Shown piece after piece: positions 23,714 through 32,182 of a DNA stretch of 35,656 nt. Source of the stretch: Puniceicoccaceae bacterium (GTDB taxonomy: Bacteria > Verrucomicrobiota > Verrucomicrobiia > Opitutales > JAFGAQ01); assembly GCA_040224245.1 (NCBI GenBank), contig JBEGIR010000051.1, forward strand, positions 1 to 35,656, written 5' to 3'. A program made the position numbers and the translations under genes. The stretch's first letter is position 1, and each line of letters starts with the position of its first letter. The notes beneath the pieces are model-generated. The model saw nothing but the letters and a program-made list of their open reading frames with translations. It was not told where the DNA came from and searched no databases.

Positions 23714-24961
23714 ATGCAACCTCCATTGCCCATTTTCTGGCTGCTTTGCAGTTCTGTGTTCCTGCTTGTCCACCTTCAAGCAGAGCCTCCTCCTGAAATT
23801 CAGCGCCAGTATCAGGCATTGCTGCACATTCTCAATCAGGCAGACACTGCATATTTTGAGGAACACGAGTCGCTCATGAGTGACGCCGCCTACGACCGCA
23901 TGCGGTTGCAGCTGCAACAACTGGAGCACCAGTACCCGCACCTGAAACAACTCCCCGTGCCCGAATCCGGTGCGCACACTCGCGAACGGGTCGAGCATCG
24001 ATCCCCCGTGCTCAGCCTGCAGAAGTGCAAAAGCGACGCCGAGCTGCTCGCCTTCTGCAACGCACTGCACCAGCCCGGAACACAATGGGTGATCGAACCG
24101 AAAGTCGATGGTGCTTCCATCGTCGTGACCTATCATCACGGTCATCTGACACAGGCCCTCACCCGGGGTGACAAGCTGTCCGGGATTGATGTCACCGAAG
24201 TGATTCTGGCTTCGGGTGCGCTGCCACTTGCCATCGAGGGATTGCCCGAACACCTGGAGCTGCGCGGTGAGGCCTATATTCCGAAGGCACATTTTGACGC
24301 CATCAATGCTGAGCGCATCCGGTCCAACCAGTCCCCCTATCGCACGGCCCGCAACCTCGCCTCCGGCACGCTCATGCTGCAGGATCCGGTTGAGGTCATG
24401 CGTCGCGGCCTGCGCATGTTGATTTTTGAGTGGCGCAACGCCCTGGAATCGGGTCGGAAATCCCATTTCAACGCCCTGAATCAACTCAAGGACGCAGGGT
24501 TTCCCGTGGTCCAGACCCTGCGGGTTGCGTCCGTTCCGGAGATCATCGCACAAGTCAACTCCCTCGAAAAATCCCGCATGCAGCTGCCATTTGACGCAGA
24601 CGGTTGGGTCATCAAACTGGATTGCCTGGCGAAGCGGCAACATCTGGGTAACACTCAACAGCACCCACACTGGGCAACCGCACGAAAATTTCCACCGGCA
24701 CCCATCCTTGCAACCGTTCTGGAAATCGAAACATCGGTCTCGGATCGAGGAAAAGTGACCCCCATTGCGATTCTGGAACCCGTCGAAATCGACGGAGCCA
24801 CCATCCAGCGTGCCACCCTGTACAATGAAGCCTTCGCCGAACGCATGGGCATACGCCCCGGTTCCAAGGTTTGGTTGATTCGAGCCGGTGGTGCAGTGCC
24901 GGAAATCCTCGGTCTTGCCAACGGCGACACTGTACCTGGCAAGAACTCGAAACACCCATGA
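23714..24961 (+). CDS. ligB: LigB-like NAD-dependent DNA ligase homologue with signal peptide
   Basis: A 415-residue protein with the Ia, adenylation and OB regions of NAD-dependent DNA ligases but no zinc finger, helix-hairpin-helix or BRCT part. Residues 1-24 (FWLLCSSVFLLVHLQA) form a signal peptide; E. coli LigB also begins with one. LMSDAAYDRM is the NMN-binding Ia region. EPKVDGASIV holds the AMP-accepting lysine, Lys130. ELRGEAYIP, DGWVIKLD and ARKFPP are motifs III, IV and V. TPIAILEPVEIDG onward is the OB fold, which ends soon after RAGGAVPEI. All catalytic motifs appear intact, so it may be active outside the cytoplasm. Its place between pectin genes gives no functional clue. It may have arrived separately. 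Confidence 0.9.
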   Translation: MQPPLPIFWLLCSSVFLLVHLQAEPPPEIQRQYQALLHILNQADTAYFEEHESLMSDAAYDRMRLQLQQLEHQYPHLKQLPVPESGAHTRERVEHRSPVLSLQKCKSDAELLAFCNALHQPGTQWVIEPKVDGASIVVTYHHGHLTQALTRGDKLSGIDVTEVILASGALPLAIEGLPEHLELRGEAYIPKAHFDAINAERIRSNQSPYRTARNLASGTLMLQDPVEVMRRGLRMLIFEWRNALESGRKSHFNALNQLKDAGFPVVQTLRVASVPEIIAQVNSLEKSRMQLPFDADGWVIKLDCLAKRQHLGNTQQHPHWATARKFPPAPILATVLEIETSVSDRGKVTPIAILEPVEIDGATIQRATLYNEAFAERMGIRPGSKVWLIRAGGAVPEILGLANGDTVPGKNSKHP

Positions 24962-25263
24962 AAAACCAACCGTCAACCTGCCAAGCGCATTGACCCCTGT
25001 CATGCATGATGCTGCAATCGCCCAGTGTGTTCCCGCAGCGTCGTTTCTCCATTGTCCCACAAGGCATTTTCCCGATGCCATCCTGCAGCCTGTCCTTCGC
25101 CACTGCACGAACCACCCGGATTTCCAAAGTGAAGCTGTCGGCGTGACATTGCAGCACACTCCCATGCGTGCAACACAAGGGGGTGCCCGAAGGCACCCCC
25201 ACCCACACTTCTCCGGAACAGAATGCCATCTGCACGGAGAAAAATCGATGTTCGTGAGCAAGT
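24962..25263. other. Convergent intergenic region
   Basis: About 300 bp between the ends of the ligase-like gene and the GH43 operon. I see no gene, only the strong hairpin listed at 25179-25200. Confidence 0.55.
25179..25200 (-). terminator. Strong hairpin ending the GH43 operon
   Basis: GGGGGTGCC pairs perfectly with GGCACCCCC; on the minus strand the loop is TTCG closed by C-G, the very stable UUCG tetraloop. It lies 64 bp after the endo-arabinanase stop. The following TTGTGTT is only partly T-rich. It may also stop plus-strand transcripts. Confidence 0.65.
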
Positions 25264-26328
25264 TTATTCGCGAGTCACTGTCGGCCACCCATTCTTCCAG
25301 TGAATGGGGTTGATCAACAAACGTGCCCAGGCGTATTCGTGCTGGGAATCATAACCGTGATAGACGAGATAATCGACTCCATCCACGTGCGTCACTCCAT
25401 TGTGCCCCACGCCATACCAGCGATCATCACCTTCGAGCAGCAAGGTTCCTCCCCCTTCGTTCATCGGCACGCCATTCTGGTCGACATAGGGTCCGGTCAC
25501 GGACTTCGAGCGTCCCACTATCATTTTGTACGTGCTGTCTGCACCGCGGCAGCAATAGTCGGTTGACGCAAACAAGTAGTAATATCCATCCCGATAAACC
25601 AGAAAAGGTGCCTCAATCGCGCCTGACCCCGCCTGCTCCGGATATCCGCCATCGGGCATTTCAGCTGGACCCGGATTGCGGCTCGCAATCGTGATCACTT
25701 CGGGTGCATCCGGATGGGCCAGCTCGATGCGGTTATCTGCGAGCTGCACGATTTGCAACCCACCCCAGAACGAACCAAAGGCGAGCCAGGGCGTGCCGTC
25801 CTGATCATCAATTACATTGGCGTCAATCGCATTCCAGTTGTTCAATCCTGGGAAGGACTGAATCACGATGCCATGGTCAGTCCACCCGAATTCGGAACTC
25901 TCAGGGTCAAGCGTCGGGGTGGAGGCAACTCCGATGAAGGAGGTGTTTCGACCAAAGGCCGATACCGAATAATACAAATACCAGGTGCCGTCGTGATGGT
26001 AGATGTCGGGTGCCCAGAGATGCCCCCGAAATCCGGGAATCGTCTCAAACATCCATTGCGGAACCTCAGGAAACACAGAATCGAGCGTCGTCCAGTGTTG
26101 CATGTCGCTCGACTGCCAGACGTTGATGCCCGGTCCGGTGTGGAACAGAAAATACTGATCACCTTCGACGGCGATCACGGGGTCGTGCACAAAGGGTTGT
26201 ACTTCTCCGCTGGCTCCGTCTGGATATGGAACCGGAGCAGCAGGCACAGACGGATCGGCCAGAGCGACAACCGTCGCCAGGGCGATCATGGGCGCAAAAA
26301 GGATGCGTGAAAAAGTGGAAATCATCAT
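25264..26328 (-). CDS. abnA: Secreted GH43 arabinan endo-1,5-alpha-L-arabinosidase
   Basis: A 354-residue five-bladed propeller enzyme that cuts alpha-1,5-arabinan, a pectin side chain. A signal peptide (about 1-24, ending VALA) sends it out of the cytoplasm. The catalytic residues of GH43 are visible: general base Asp49 in VHDPVIA, the pKa-tuning Asp in NAIDANVID and the acid Glu in GAIEAPFLV. HLWAPDIYHHDG, SFWGGLQIV and DYCCRG are typical of the endo-arabinanase branch. The calcium-site His in VGHNGVTH is present. It is the last gene of the operon, 35 bp after the other GH43. Confidence 0.92.
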   Translation of the reverse strand: MMISTFSRILFAPMIALATVVALADPSVPAAPVPYPDGASGEVQPFVHDPVIAVEGDQYFLFHTGPGINVWQSSDMQHWTTLDSVFPEVPQWMFETIPGFRGHLWAPDIYHHDGTWYLYYSVSAFGRNTSFIGVASTPTLDPESSEFGWTDHGIVIQSFPGLNNWNAIDANVIDDQDGTPWLAFGSFWGGLQIVQLADNRIELAHPDAPEVITIASRNPGPAEMPDGGYPEQAGSGAIEAPFLVYRDGYYYLFASTDYCCRGADSTYKMIVGRSKSVTGPYVDQNGVPMNEGGGTLLLEGDDRWYGVGHNGVTHVDGVDYLVYHGYDSQHEYAWARLLINPIHWKNGWPTVTRE

Positions 26329-26363
26329 GGATAGCTTCAGTTGAAATTCAAAGATTGGAGACT

Positions 26364-27311
26364 TCAGGGCAGCGATGGACGTCCAAAATCCGGAAATCCC
26401 TCATCCGTCCAGCGAACGCATTTGACGTAGGTGTGACGGTTGGGATCCCACAGGGGATCGCCCACAATTTCCGTATACGTGCGCGCGTGATACACCAGGA
26501 CATCCGCACTGCCGTCCTCCGACTTTGTGAAGCTGTTGTGCCCCGGCCCATAGACGCCATGCTCAAAACAGGAACGAAACACAGGCTGGGTGGATTTGGT
26601 CCACGAAGCGGCATCCATCAGGTTGGAGTTCTGATGCGCCCACAGCAGACCGACTGCATAGTTTTCATCGGTCGCACTGGCCGAATAGGTGATAAAAATA
26701 CGGTCACCGTGTCGCAGGATGCCCGGACCTTCGTTCACCCAAAATCCAATGGTTTCCCAATCAAACTCAGGTTTGGTGAGCATGACGGGATCTCCCATGA
26801 TCGTGAGCGGATCCTTCATCTTCGCCAAATACAGATTGGAGTTTCCCCGAATCTCCGGATATTTCTGTGCCCAGAGGTAGTAGAGTTCTCCCCCCTGATA
26901 GAAGGTCGTCGCATCCAGGCAAAAGGTATCCCACGGTGTGAGGATCTGCACGGGTTCACCCCAGCTCCCCTCCAGTGGATTTACCGCATCGGTCGAAATC
27001 GCCCACATGCGGTGCTGAAACAACTCGTCCTTGATCTCCCGGGTGTGTGCAGCGGCAAAATACACATACCATCGCCCGGAGTGAAAGTGAATCTCCGGTG
27101 CCCAGATCAACTGACTGTAAGGCCCCGTATCGGGTTTGCGCCAGACAGCCACCCGTTCGGCACTGGCAAGCCCGGCGATGGTTTTGGAGCGCCGCAGTTC
27201 AATGCAATCATAGGCAGGCACCGACGCACTGAAATAATAGTACCCGTCGGTGTGCTGGTAAACGAAAGGATCGGCGCGTTGCTCGATCAAGGGCTGCATC
27301 GCTTGAGTCAT
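26364..27311 (-). CDS. GH43 exo-alpha-L-arabinofuranosidase-like enzyme
   Basis: A 315-residue GH43 enzyme without a signal peptide, so intracellular. The catalytic triad is visible as Asp14 in RADPFVY, Asp in LDATTFY and Glu in VNEGPGIL; IWAPEIHFHSGRWYVYF is the usual second blade. It resembles exo-acting arabinofuranosidases that trim arabino-oligosaccharides, fitting a role after import by the symporter encoded upstream. Xylosidase activity cannot be excluded from sequence alone. Middle gene of the operon, with 35-bp gaps on both sides. Confidence 0.88.
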   Translation of the reverse strand: MTQAMQPLIEQRADPFVYQHTDGYYYFSASVPAYDCIELRRSKTIAGLASAERVAVWRKPDTGPYSQLIWAPEIHFHSGRWYVYFAAAHTREIKDELFQHRMWAISTDAVNPLEGSWGEPVQILTPWDTFCLDATTFYQGGELYYLWAQKYPEIRGNSNLYLAKMKDPLTIMGDPVMLTKPEFDWETIGFWVNEGPGILRHGDRIFITYSASATDENYAVGLLWAHQNSNLMDAASWTKSTQPVFRSCFEHGVYGPGHNSFTKSEDGSADVLVYHARTYTEIVGDPLWDPNRHTYVKCVRWTDEGFPDFGRPSLP

Positions 27312-27346
27312 GAGGGTCTTCAGGTTAAGGGTTTCAATGGATCAGG

Positions 27347-28675
27347 TCAGAGCGACTGCTTGAGTTCATTGTAAAAATTGTCCGTGATGCGATAGCGGAA
27401 CATCAGCGACCCCATCAGGGTGTGGAATACCCCGGGAATGATGGTCAGCATCAGTGCTATGCCCATCATTGCCAGAGGCGTCTGCGTCTCACGCGGAACA
27501 TAGTGAAAGGCCGTCAACAACCATCCAACCACCGCCCCGGCGACGCCCATGCCCGCCTTTTGCGCGAAGGAAATGCACCCGAAGGCGAGGCCGGAGACCC
27601 GTTTGCCAGACTTGAATTGCCCATAATCCACCGCTTCCGCAATCGCCGACCAGAAGACTGGTGCGTGCAGATCCACGACAAACGAGAGCAGGAAATACAG
27701 CACAAACGCGATGGCAACATCGCCCGGCTGCACCAGGAAATACATCGCCACACTCAGCAAGCCGACGAGCAGCTGGCTCCAGCGAAAGAGCTGCACCTTG
27801 CAGTAGCGTTTGGTGATCCATGTAGAGGCCACCATCGCGAGGATCGCTGCCGCAACCCCGGTTCCCAGAAAGGAAGACTGCAGCTGCGCACTGCCGCCGA
27901 GATAGTACTTGGCATAATACAGTGCCACCGACCCCCGGATCACATAGCCGATCGTTCCGATAAAACAAACGGCAAAGAGCACCAACCACTGGTCGTTGCG
28001 AAACAACAGTCGAATCTGTTCCAGCACCGGTTTCTTGTCCACTTTGTGCTCCACGCGCTCCGTCGTAGTCGCGAAGCAGAACAGGAACAACAGCGTGCCC
28101 ATCAGGGCCATAACCCCCATCGACAGCTGGTATCCACGAGAGAGACTCTCTTTGCCCAGTGCATCTGCCATGATGGGCACCACGATCGACACGAGGAAGG
28201 CCGCCACTTTTGCAAAAAACAGGCGGTAGCCGTTCGCGGAGAGGCGTTCTTTCGGGTCATCTGTGAGCACTCCGATCAGGGAGATGTAGGGGATCGTCAC
28301 CGAGGTGAACATCAGCGTCACAAAAATGTAGGTCGTATAGGCCCAGATCAACTTGCCCGCGTAATCAAAATCCGGAGTCGTAAACGTCAGAAACACCGAA
28401 ATGCCAAACGGTACCGATAAAAACAAAAAGTAGTGCCGAAAGCGCCCCCAACGTGTGGTGAACTTGTCAGTCAGCATACCCATCAAGGGGTCCGTGATTG
28501 CATCAATGCCTCGAACGAGAAGGAACAGCAGGGCAAGATCCTGCGGGCGGATGCCGAAAACGTCCGTATAGAAGAACGTGATGATGAGGAACATGGACGA
28601 AATGACCACGTTCACGGCCATGTCACCGGCACCAAATCCGATCTTTTCGAGGATCGTCAGTTTTTGGGTTTTCAT
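27347..28675 (-). CDS. GPH-family sugar:cation symporter (MelB-like)
   Basis: A 442-residue inner-membrane carrier with twelve predicted helices, of the glycoside-pentoside-hexuronide family. The N-terminus EKIGFGAGDMAVNV and the loop DPLMGMLTDKFTTRWGRFR (starting near residue 62) are family signatures; the first Asp pair corresponds to the cation-binding site of MelB. Later helices include VDLHAPVFWSAIAEAVDYGQ. As first gene of an operon with two GH43 arabinan enzymes, arabino-oligosaccharides are the likely cargo, by inference. No ribosome binding site is evident before the ATG at 28675. Confidence 0.92.
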   Translation of the reverse strand: MKTQKLTILEKIGFGAGDMAVNVVISSMFLIITFFYTDVFGIRPQDLALLFLLVRGIDAITDPLMGMLTDKFTTRWGRFRHYFLFLSVPFGISVFLTFTTPDFDYAGKLIWAYTTYIFVTLMFTSVTIPYISLIGVLTDDPKERLSANGYRLFFAKVAAFLVSIVVPIMADALGKESLSRGYQLSMGVMALMGTLLFLFCFATTTERVEHKVDKKPVLEQIRLLFRNDQWLVLFAVCFIGTIGYVIRGSVALYYAKYYLGGSAQLQSSFLGTGVAAAILAMVASTWITKRYCKVQLFRWSQLLVGLLSVAMYFLVQPGDVAIAFVLYFLLSFVVDLHAPVFWSAIAEAVDYGQFKSGKRVSGLAFGCISFAQKAGMGVAGAVVGWLLTAFHYVPRETQTPLAMMGIALMLTIIPGVFHTLMGSLMFRYRITDNFYNELKQSL

Positions 28676-28991
28676 TCTGTAGATTCTGTGTGTGTGGGTA
28701 TGTCAGGATATCGTTCCATTCGGCGGACAAATGCCAGGTGGAATCGTAAAATACACGACCCTTCCGGAAGCATTCGCCCGATGCGAATCGCACTGCACAA
28801 ACTCCAAGCCCAACATCACCGCATGGCGACTGAAATGGCATTCCCACAGTCCGCTCTCCGCCCCGTGCAAGGGCTTTTTCTCAACGAATCGACCCCGATC
28901 AGGTCATTGGTAAATGCGCAAATACGACGCGCGTTCCGCCAAGAAAATCGGAGGAATGAATCGCAGGTCCCGCAAAACATTTTCCGACAGC
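28676..28991. other. Intergenic region upstream of the symporter operon
   Basis: About 316 bp with no gene; it must hold the promoter of the arabinan operon and the tail of the kinase transcript. CTGACA about 30 bases before the symporter start is a possible -35 without a good -10. The inverted repeat at 28772-28788 is the only clear site. Confidence 0.5.
28772..28788. promoter_or_regulatory. Candidate operator of the arabinan operon
   Basis: ATTCGC-CCGAT-GCGAAT, a perfect 6-bp inverted repeat with a 5-bp centre, 97 bp upstream of the symporter start. Its size and symmetry suit a dimeric repressor or activator; no regulator gene of the sugar-operon type is adjacent. Confidence 0.4.
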
Positions 28992-31211
28992 TCAATCCGC
29001 CAATGCCAGGGTTTCGGGAGCAATCAGGCGGCGGGCCTCTTCCATCAGGATCTGACCAAACAGCCAGTCAAACCAGAAACCGTGAACGGGGGTGCCGCGA
29101 TCCAAACCATCGCGAAACTTCGTTTCCATCAAATTGACCGCCGCAGCCAGTTCCGTCCGGGCTTCAGGATTGCGCGCCATCATGTGATAGGCCATGCCGC
29201 GAATCGCATGCACCGCAACCGTGCGCGGCGCGTTGTTGTCGGGATAGGCCAGGCACGCATCGCACCAGGCGACTGCGGTTGAATAGTCACCCCTGCGCAG
29301 CTCATACAATGCAACCGACATGGATCGCCAGGCCGCCTCAAAAAAATCCCCCACTTCCACATCGCGCTGCACAGCCCGCTCAGTTTGGGCCACCATATCG
29401 CGAAGCTCCACGGTTAAGACTTCGCTCGCAGGCTTCAGCAGCACAATCTTGAGAAATCGGTCTGCAAAAGCACTGCCATTGGCTCTGTAGCGTTCCACTG
29501 CGTGATGACGGAAATCCTCGTACCGTGCACTGTCGCCGAGTTTCACCAGTACTGGCCCCAGCTCGAGCAGATCCAGACTCGCTACATCCGCACTTTCAAA
29601 GCGATTGACCTGAAGCAGCACCTCAAAATAGTGCGCCGCTTCTTTCCATCGTCCGCGAATGCCATGCCACTCCCCAATCGCACGCACCACTGCAGCTCCT
29701 TCCACGGAAGCCTCCTGCAGAGGGGTGGTAAGCATGAGTTCATCCGCCGCTTCGAGGCGCCCCTGACTGATCAGCCAGGCCGCTTCCGTTACACGCTGCC
29801 GGACCTCCGCCTCCTGGCGCAGGCGCATCTGCTGTTGCTCGGCCGCCACCGCACGGTGCCGGGCTGCACGCTCCTTAAAGAGTAACCAGGTGGAGACTCC
29901 CATGCCTGCAACCAGGGACGCCGCCACCATCAGGCTGGCCACAAACACCACCCGATTGCGGCGGATGAATTTTCGCATCCCATAGTGCCAGCTCATCGGT
30001 CGCGCAAGCACCACCTGATTGTCGAGAACCCGCTGCACATCCATCGCCAGCGCGTTTGCGGTTTCATAGCGCAGGCTGCGATCTTTCTGCAGGGCCTTCA
30101 TCACGACCCAATCGAGATCATTGCGAAGCAGGTGCAACAATTCCGACGCAGACAACTCACGATCCCGGGCAAGCCGTGCCACTTGCGAGGACTTGAGTTC
30201 CAGCAGACAGGACGAGGGCTTGATCGAGATTGCATTCTTGAGCAGCTCCCGCATTTGCGCGGCACTGAGATCCATCATGCGCCGACCATCGAGCGGGGTG
30301 CGTCCGGCGAGCAGTTGATAGAGCAGTACACCCAGACTGTAAATATCGCTGCGGGTATCCACATCAAACCCGTTCATCTCCATCTGCTCAGGACTCATGT
30401 AGGCGGGAGTCCCCATCAACTGGTCTTCTTTTGAGAATGCATCGCGGTCAAACAGTCGGGATTCCGTTGCCCTTGCGATGCCAAAATCAATCACCTTGGG
30501 GATCGCCACACCATCCTGCTGACAAACCATGATGTTGGAGGGTTTGATGTCGCCGTGAATGATGCCCTTCTGGTGGGCATGCTGAATCGCATGACAGATC
30601 TGAATAAAGAGCTGCAGCCGATCACGGATCGACAGGCGATTGGATTCGCAATACTCCGTGATCTTCACGCCTTTCACGTGCTCCATCACAAAATACGGAG
30701 ACCCACTCTGGGTTTCGCCTGCATCAAAAACACGCGCGATGTGGGGATGATCCATCATCGCAAGGGCCTGGCGTTCCGCCTTGAAGCGTTCGATCACCTG
30801 GCGCGACTCCATGCCGATTCGCACGATCTTCATCGCCACCATGCGACGAACGGGCTGCTCCTGTTCGGCCAGGTACACCACTCCGCAGCCTCCATCACCA
30901 ATGCGTTTGATCAGGTTGTAGTGACCGATGCGCACCCCAACTGGTTCTTCAACAAACTCACCGTTCCCGGTCAGGGCCTCATCTGCGATCTCCCGCAGGC
31001 GGTTGCGCTCCTCCGAGTCCGCAAGCAGGCGTTCACCCTCGGTGAAGAAGGAATTCGCCTGTTCATGGCTCAAGAGCAGTCGCTCCAAGCGCTCCCGCAA
31101 CTGTGTATCCCCATCGCAGGCTTCATCAAGATAGCGCGAACGCATTGCCGCATCCTCGATCTGCAGTGCCTGATCAAACAATGTTGCTTCATCCGTGCTG
31201 TGACTGCTCAT
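28992..31211 (-). CDS. Transmembrane Ser/Thr protein kinase paired with an ECF sigma factor
   Basis: A 739-residue Hanks-type kinase. The kinase domain spans about 95-370: glycine loop GDGGCGVVY, ATP lysine Lys128 in AMKIV, catalytic loop HGDIKPSN with Asp221, IDFGIARA and GTPAYMSPEQ. The catalytic loop has Gly220 where most bacterial kinases have Arg (HRD), making it a non-RD kinase. A transmembrane helix lies at about 420-440. The rest, about 300 residues, is helical and TPR-like, including RRGDYSTAVAWCDACLAYP, and should face the periplasm. It follows the sigma gene by 34 bp, as in the sigma/kinase pairs common in Planctomycetota and Verrucomicrobiota, where the kinase is thought to control the sigma factor. 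Confidence 0.93.
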   Translation of the reverse strand: MSSHSTDEATLFDQALQIEDAAMRSRYLDEACDGDTQLRERLERLLLSHEQANSFFTEGERLLADSEERNRLREIADEALTGNGEFVEEPVGVRIGHYNLIKRIGDGGCGVVYLAEQEQPVRRMVAMKIVRIGMESRQVIERFKAERQALAMMDHPHIARVFDAGETQSGSPYFVMEHVKGVKITEYCESNRLSIRDRLQLFIQICHAIQHAHQKGIIHGDIKPSNIMVCQQDGVAIPKVIDFGIARATESRLFDRDAFSKEDQLMGTPAYMSPEQMEMNGFDVDTRSDIYSLGVLLYQLLAGRTPLDGRRMMDLSAAQMRELLKNAISIKPSSCLLELKSSQVARLARDRELSASELLHLLRNDLDWVVMKALQKDRSLRYETANALAMDVQRVLDNQVVLARPMSWHYGMRKFIRRNRVVFVASLMVAASLVAGMGVSTWLLFKERAARHRAVAAEQQQMRLRQEAEVRQRVTEAAWLISQGRLEAADELMLTTPLQEASVEGAAVVRAIGEWHGIRGRWKEAAHYFEVLLQVNRFESADVASLDLLELGPVLVKLGDSARYEDFRHHAVERYRANGSAFADRFLKIVLLKPASEVLTVELRDMVAQTERAVQRDVEVGDFFEAAWRSMSVALYELRRGDYSTAVAWCDACLAYPDNNAPRTVAVHAIRGMAYHMMARNPEARTELAAAVNLMETKFRDGLDRGTPVHGFWFDWLFGQILMEEARRLIAPETLALAD

Positions 31212-31245
31212 GAATGATAGAAATCGGGAATACGATACAACACCT

Positions 31246-31932
31246 TCAACGGGAATGGGCTGCTTGCTCGCCCTGGTCCCTGATGCACTGCATCAACCAG
31301 GCTTTTGCATAGGCCCAATGCCGCTCCACCGAACGCTCGCCCATGCCCAGCATCTCTGCCACTTCTCGGTTGGAGTGACCTCCAAAAAACTTCAGCATGA
31401 CGACCTGCGCCTTGTCCGGATGAGCCTGCTGCAACTGCTCAAGTGCCTCATCGATGAGCAGCACCTTTTCTTCCGGACTGGTCTGCGCCAGATCCACCTT
31501 GTCGATCTCCACCCGGATCCAGTCCCCTCCGCGCTTAATCGCTGTTTTGCGGCGAATGTTTTCGATCAGGATGCGCCGCATGGCACGGGCCGCCGCCCCA
31601 AAAAAATGAGCGCGATTCTCCCACTTCACCGGTTTACTGTCCGAACCGACCAGGCGAAGCCATGCCTCGTGTACCAGCGCGGTCGGTTGCAAGGTGTACT
31701 GTCGCCGCTCTGCGCTCATGCGGTGGTTGGCATGGCGTCGCAGTTCATCATACACGAGGGGAAGGACATCGTTTGATCCCTTGCCACCAGAGGCTGAGAG
31801 TTCATTCAGGCTCCGGGTCAGGTCTGCAAGCTCTTCACGCGAGGCGACCGGGTGCGCAACCGAGTCCTGCACCGGAAAGGAATGCGCTGACCGGTTCAGA
31901 GGTCTCTTTCCGTTTGCGTTGAACTCATTCAT
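31246..31932 (-). CDS. ECF sigma factor, TIGR02999-like
   Basis: A 228-residue RNA polymerase sigma factor. Region 2 is visible in LPLVYDELRRHANHRM followed by LQPTALVHEAWLRLVG, the signature of the TIGR02999 group. Region 4 with its helix-turn-helix is SNREVAEMLGMGERSVERHW, then AYAKAWL. The N-terminal ~40 residues are an extra, probably disordered extension. The frame is open 22 codons further to 31998; MNEFNANG at 31932 is preferred but neither start has a good binding site. It leads the operon with the Ser/Thr kinase. No zinc-finger anti-sigma gene is seen, which agrees with kinase control. Target genes are unknown. Confidence 0.92.
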   Translation of the reverse strand: MNEFNANGKRPLNRSAHSFPVQDSVAHPVASREELADLTRSLNELSASGGKGSNDVLPLVYDELRRHANHRMSAERRQYTLQPTALVHEAWLRLVGSDSKPVKWENRAHFFGAAARAMRRILIENIRRKTAIKRGGDWIRVEIDKVDLAQTSPEEKVLLIDEALEQLQQAHPDKAQVVMLKFFGGHSNREVAEMLGMGERSVERHWAYAKAWLMQCIRDQGEQAAHSR

Positions 31933-32072
31933 GGCTGATCTCGCTTCGCCAGCGGGCCTGTTGGGGTCGAATTGGAACCGGGGTACTGCGGCAAACATTC
32001 ATGGGTGAAATCAACCGACTCAGTTCTGCGGATTGGTCGGCAGCATGCATCGGTCGGTGTGTGGGGTATTAC

Positions 32073-32091
32073 TGTTCCGTAATGTGGAACA
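32073..32091. promoter_or_regulatory. GGAAC palindrome upstream of the sigma factor gene
   Basis: TGTTCC-N7-GGAACA. GGAAC is the usual -35 element of ECF sigma promoters and here occurs on both strands. The minus copy faces the sigma gene and could be an autoregulated promoter; the distance to a -10 could not be settled by eye. Confidence 0.35.
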
Positions 32092-32182
32092 TTTCCTACG
32101 ATGTGAGCTTCAGCCACAACTGCAAGCACCAGCTTACCTTGACAGTTAAGCGATGTCAGGACCACTGCCAGAGGGGCAATCG

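Noticed and set aside
23687-25288. A 533-codon minus-strand open frame
   Set aside because: Opposite the ligase-like gene with its intact catalytic motifs; the translation is rich in Cys and Gly without domain structure.
26226-27374. A 382-codon plus-strand open frame
   Set aside because: Antisense to the GH43 gene at 26364-27311, which has a full catalytic triad.
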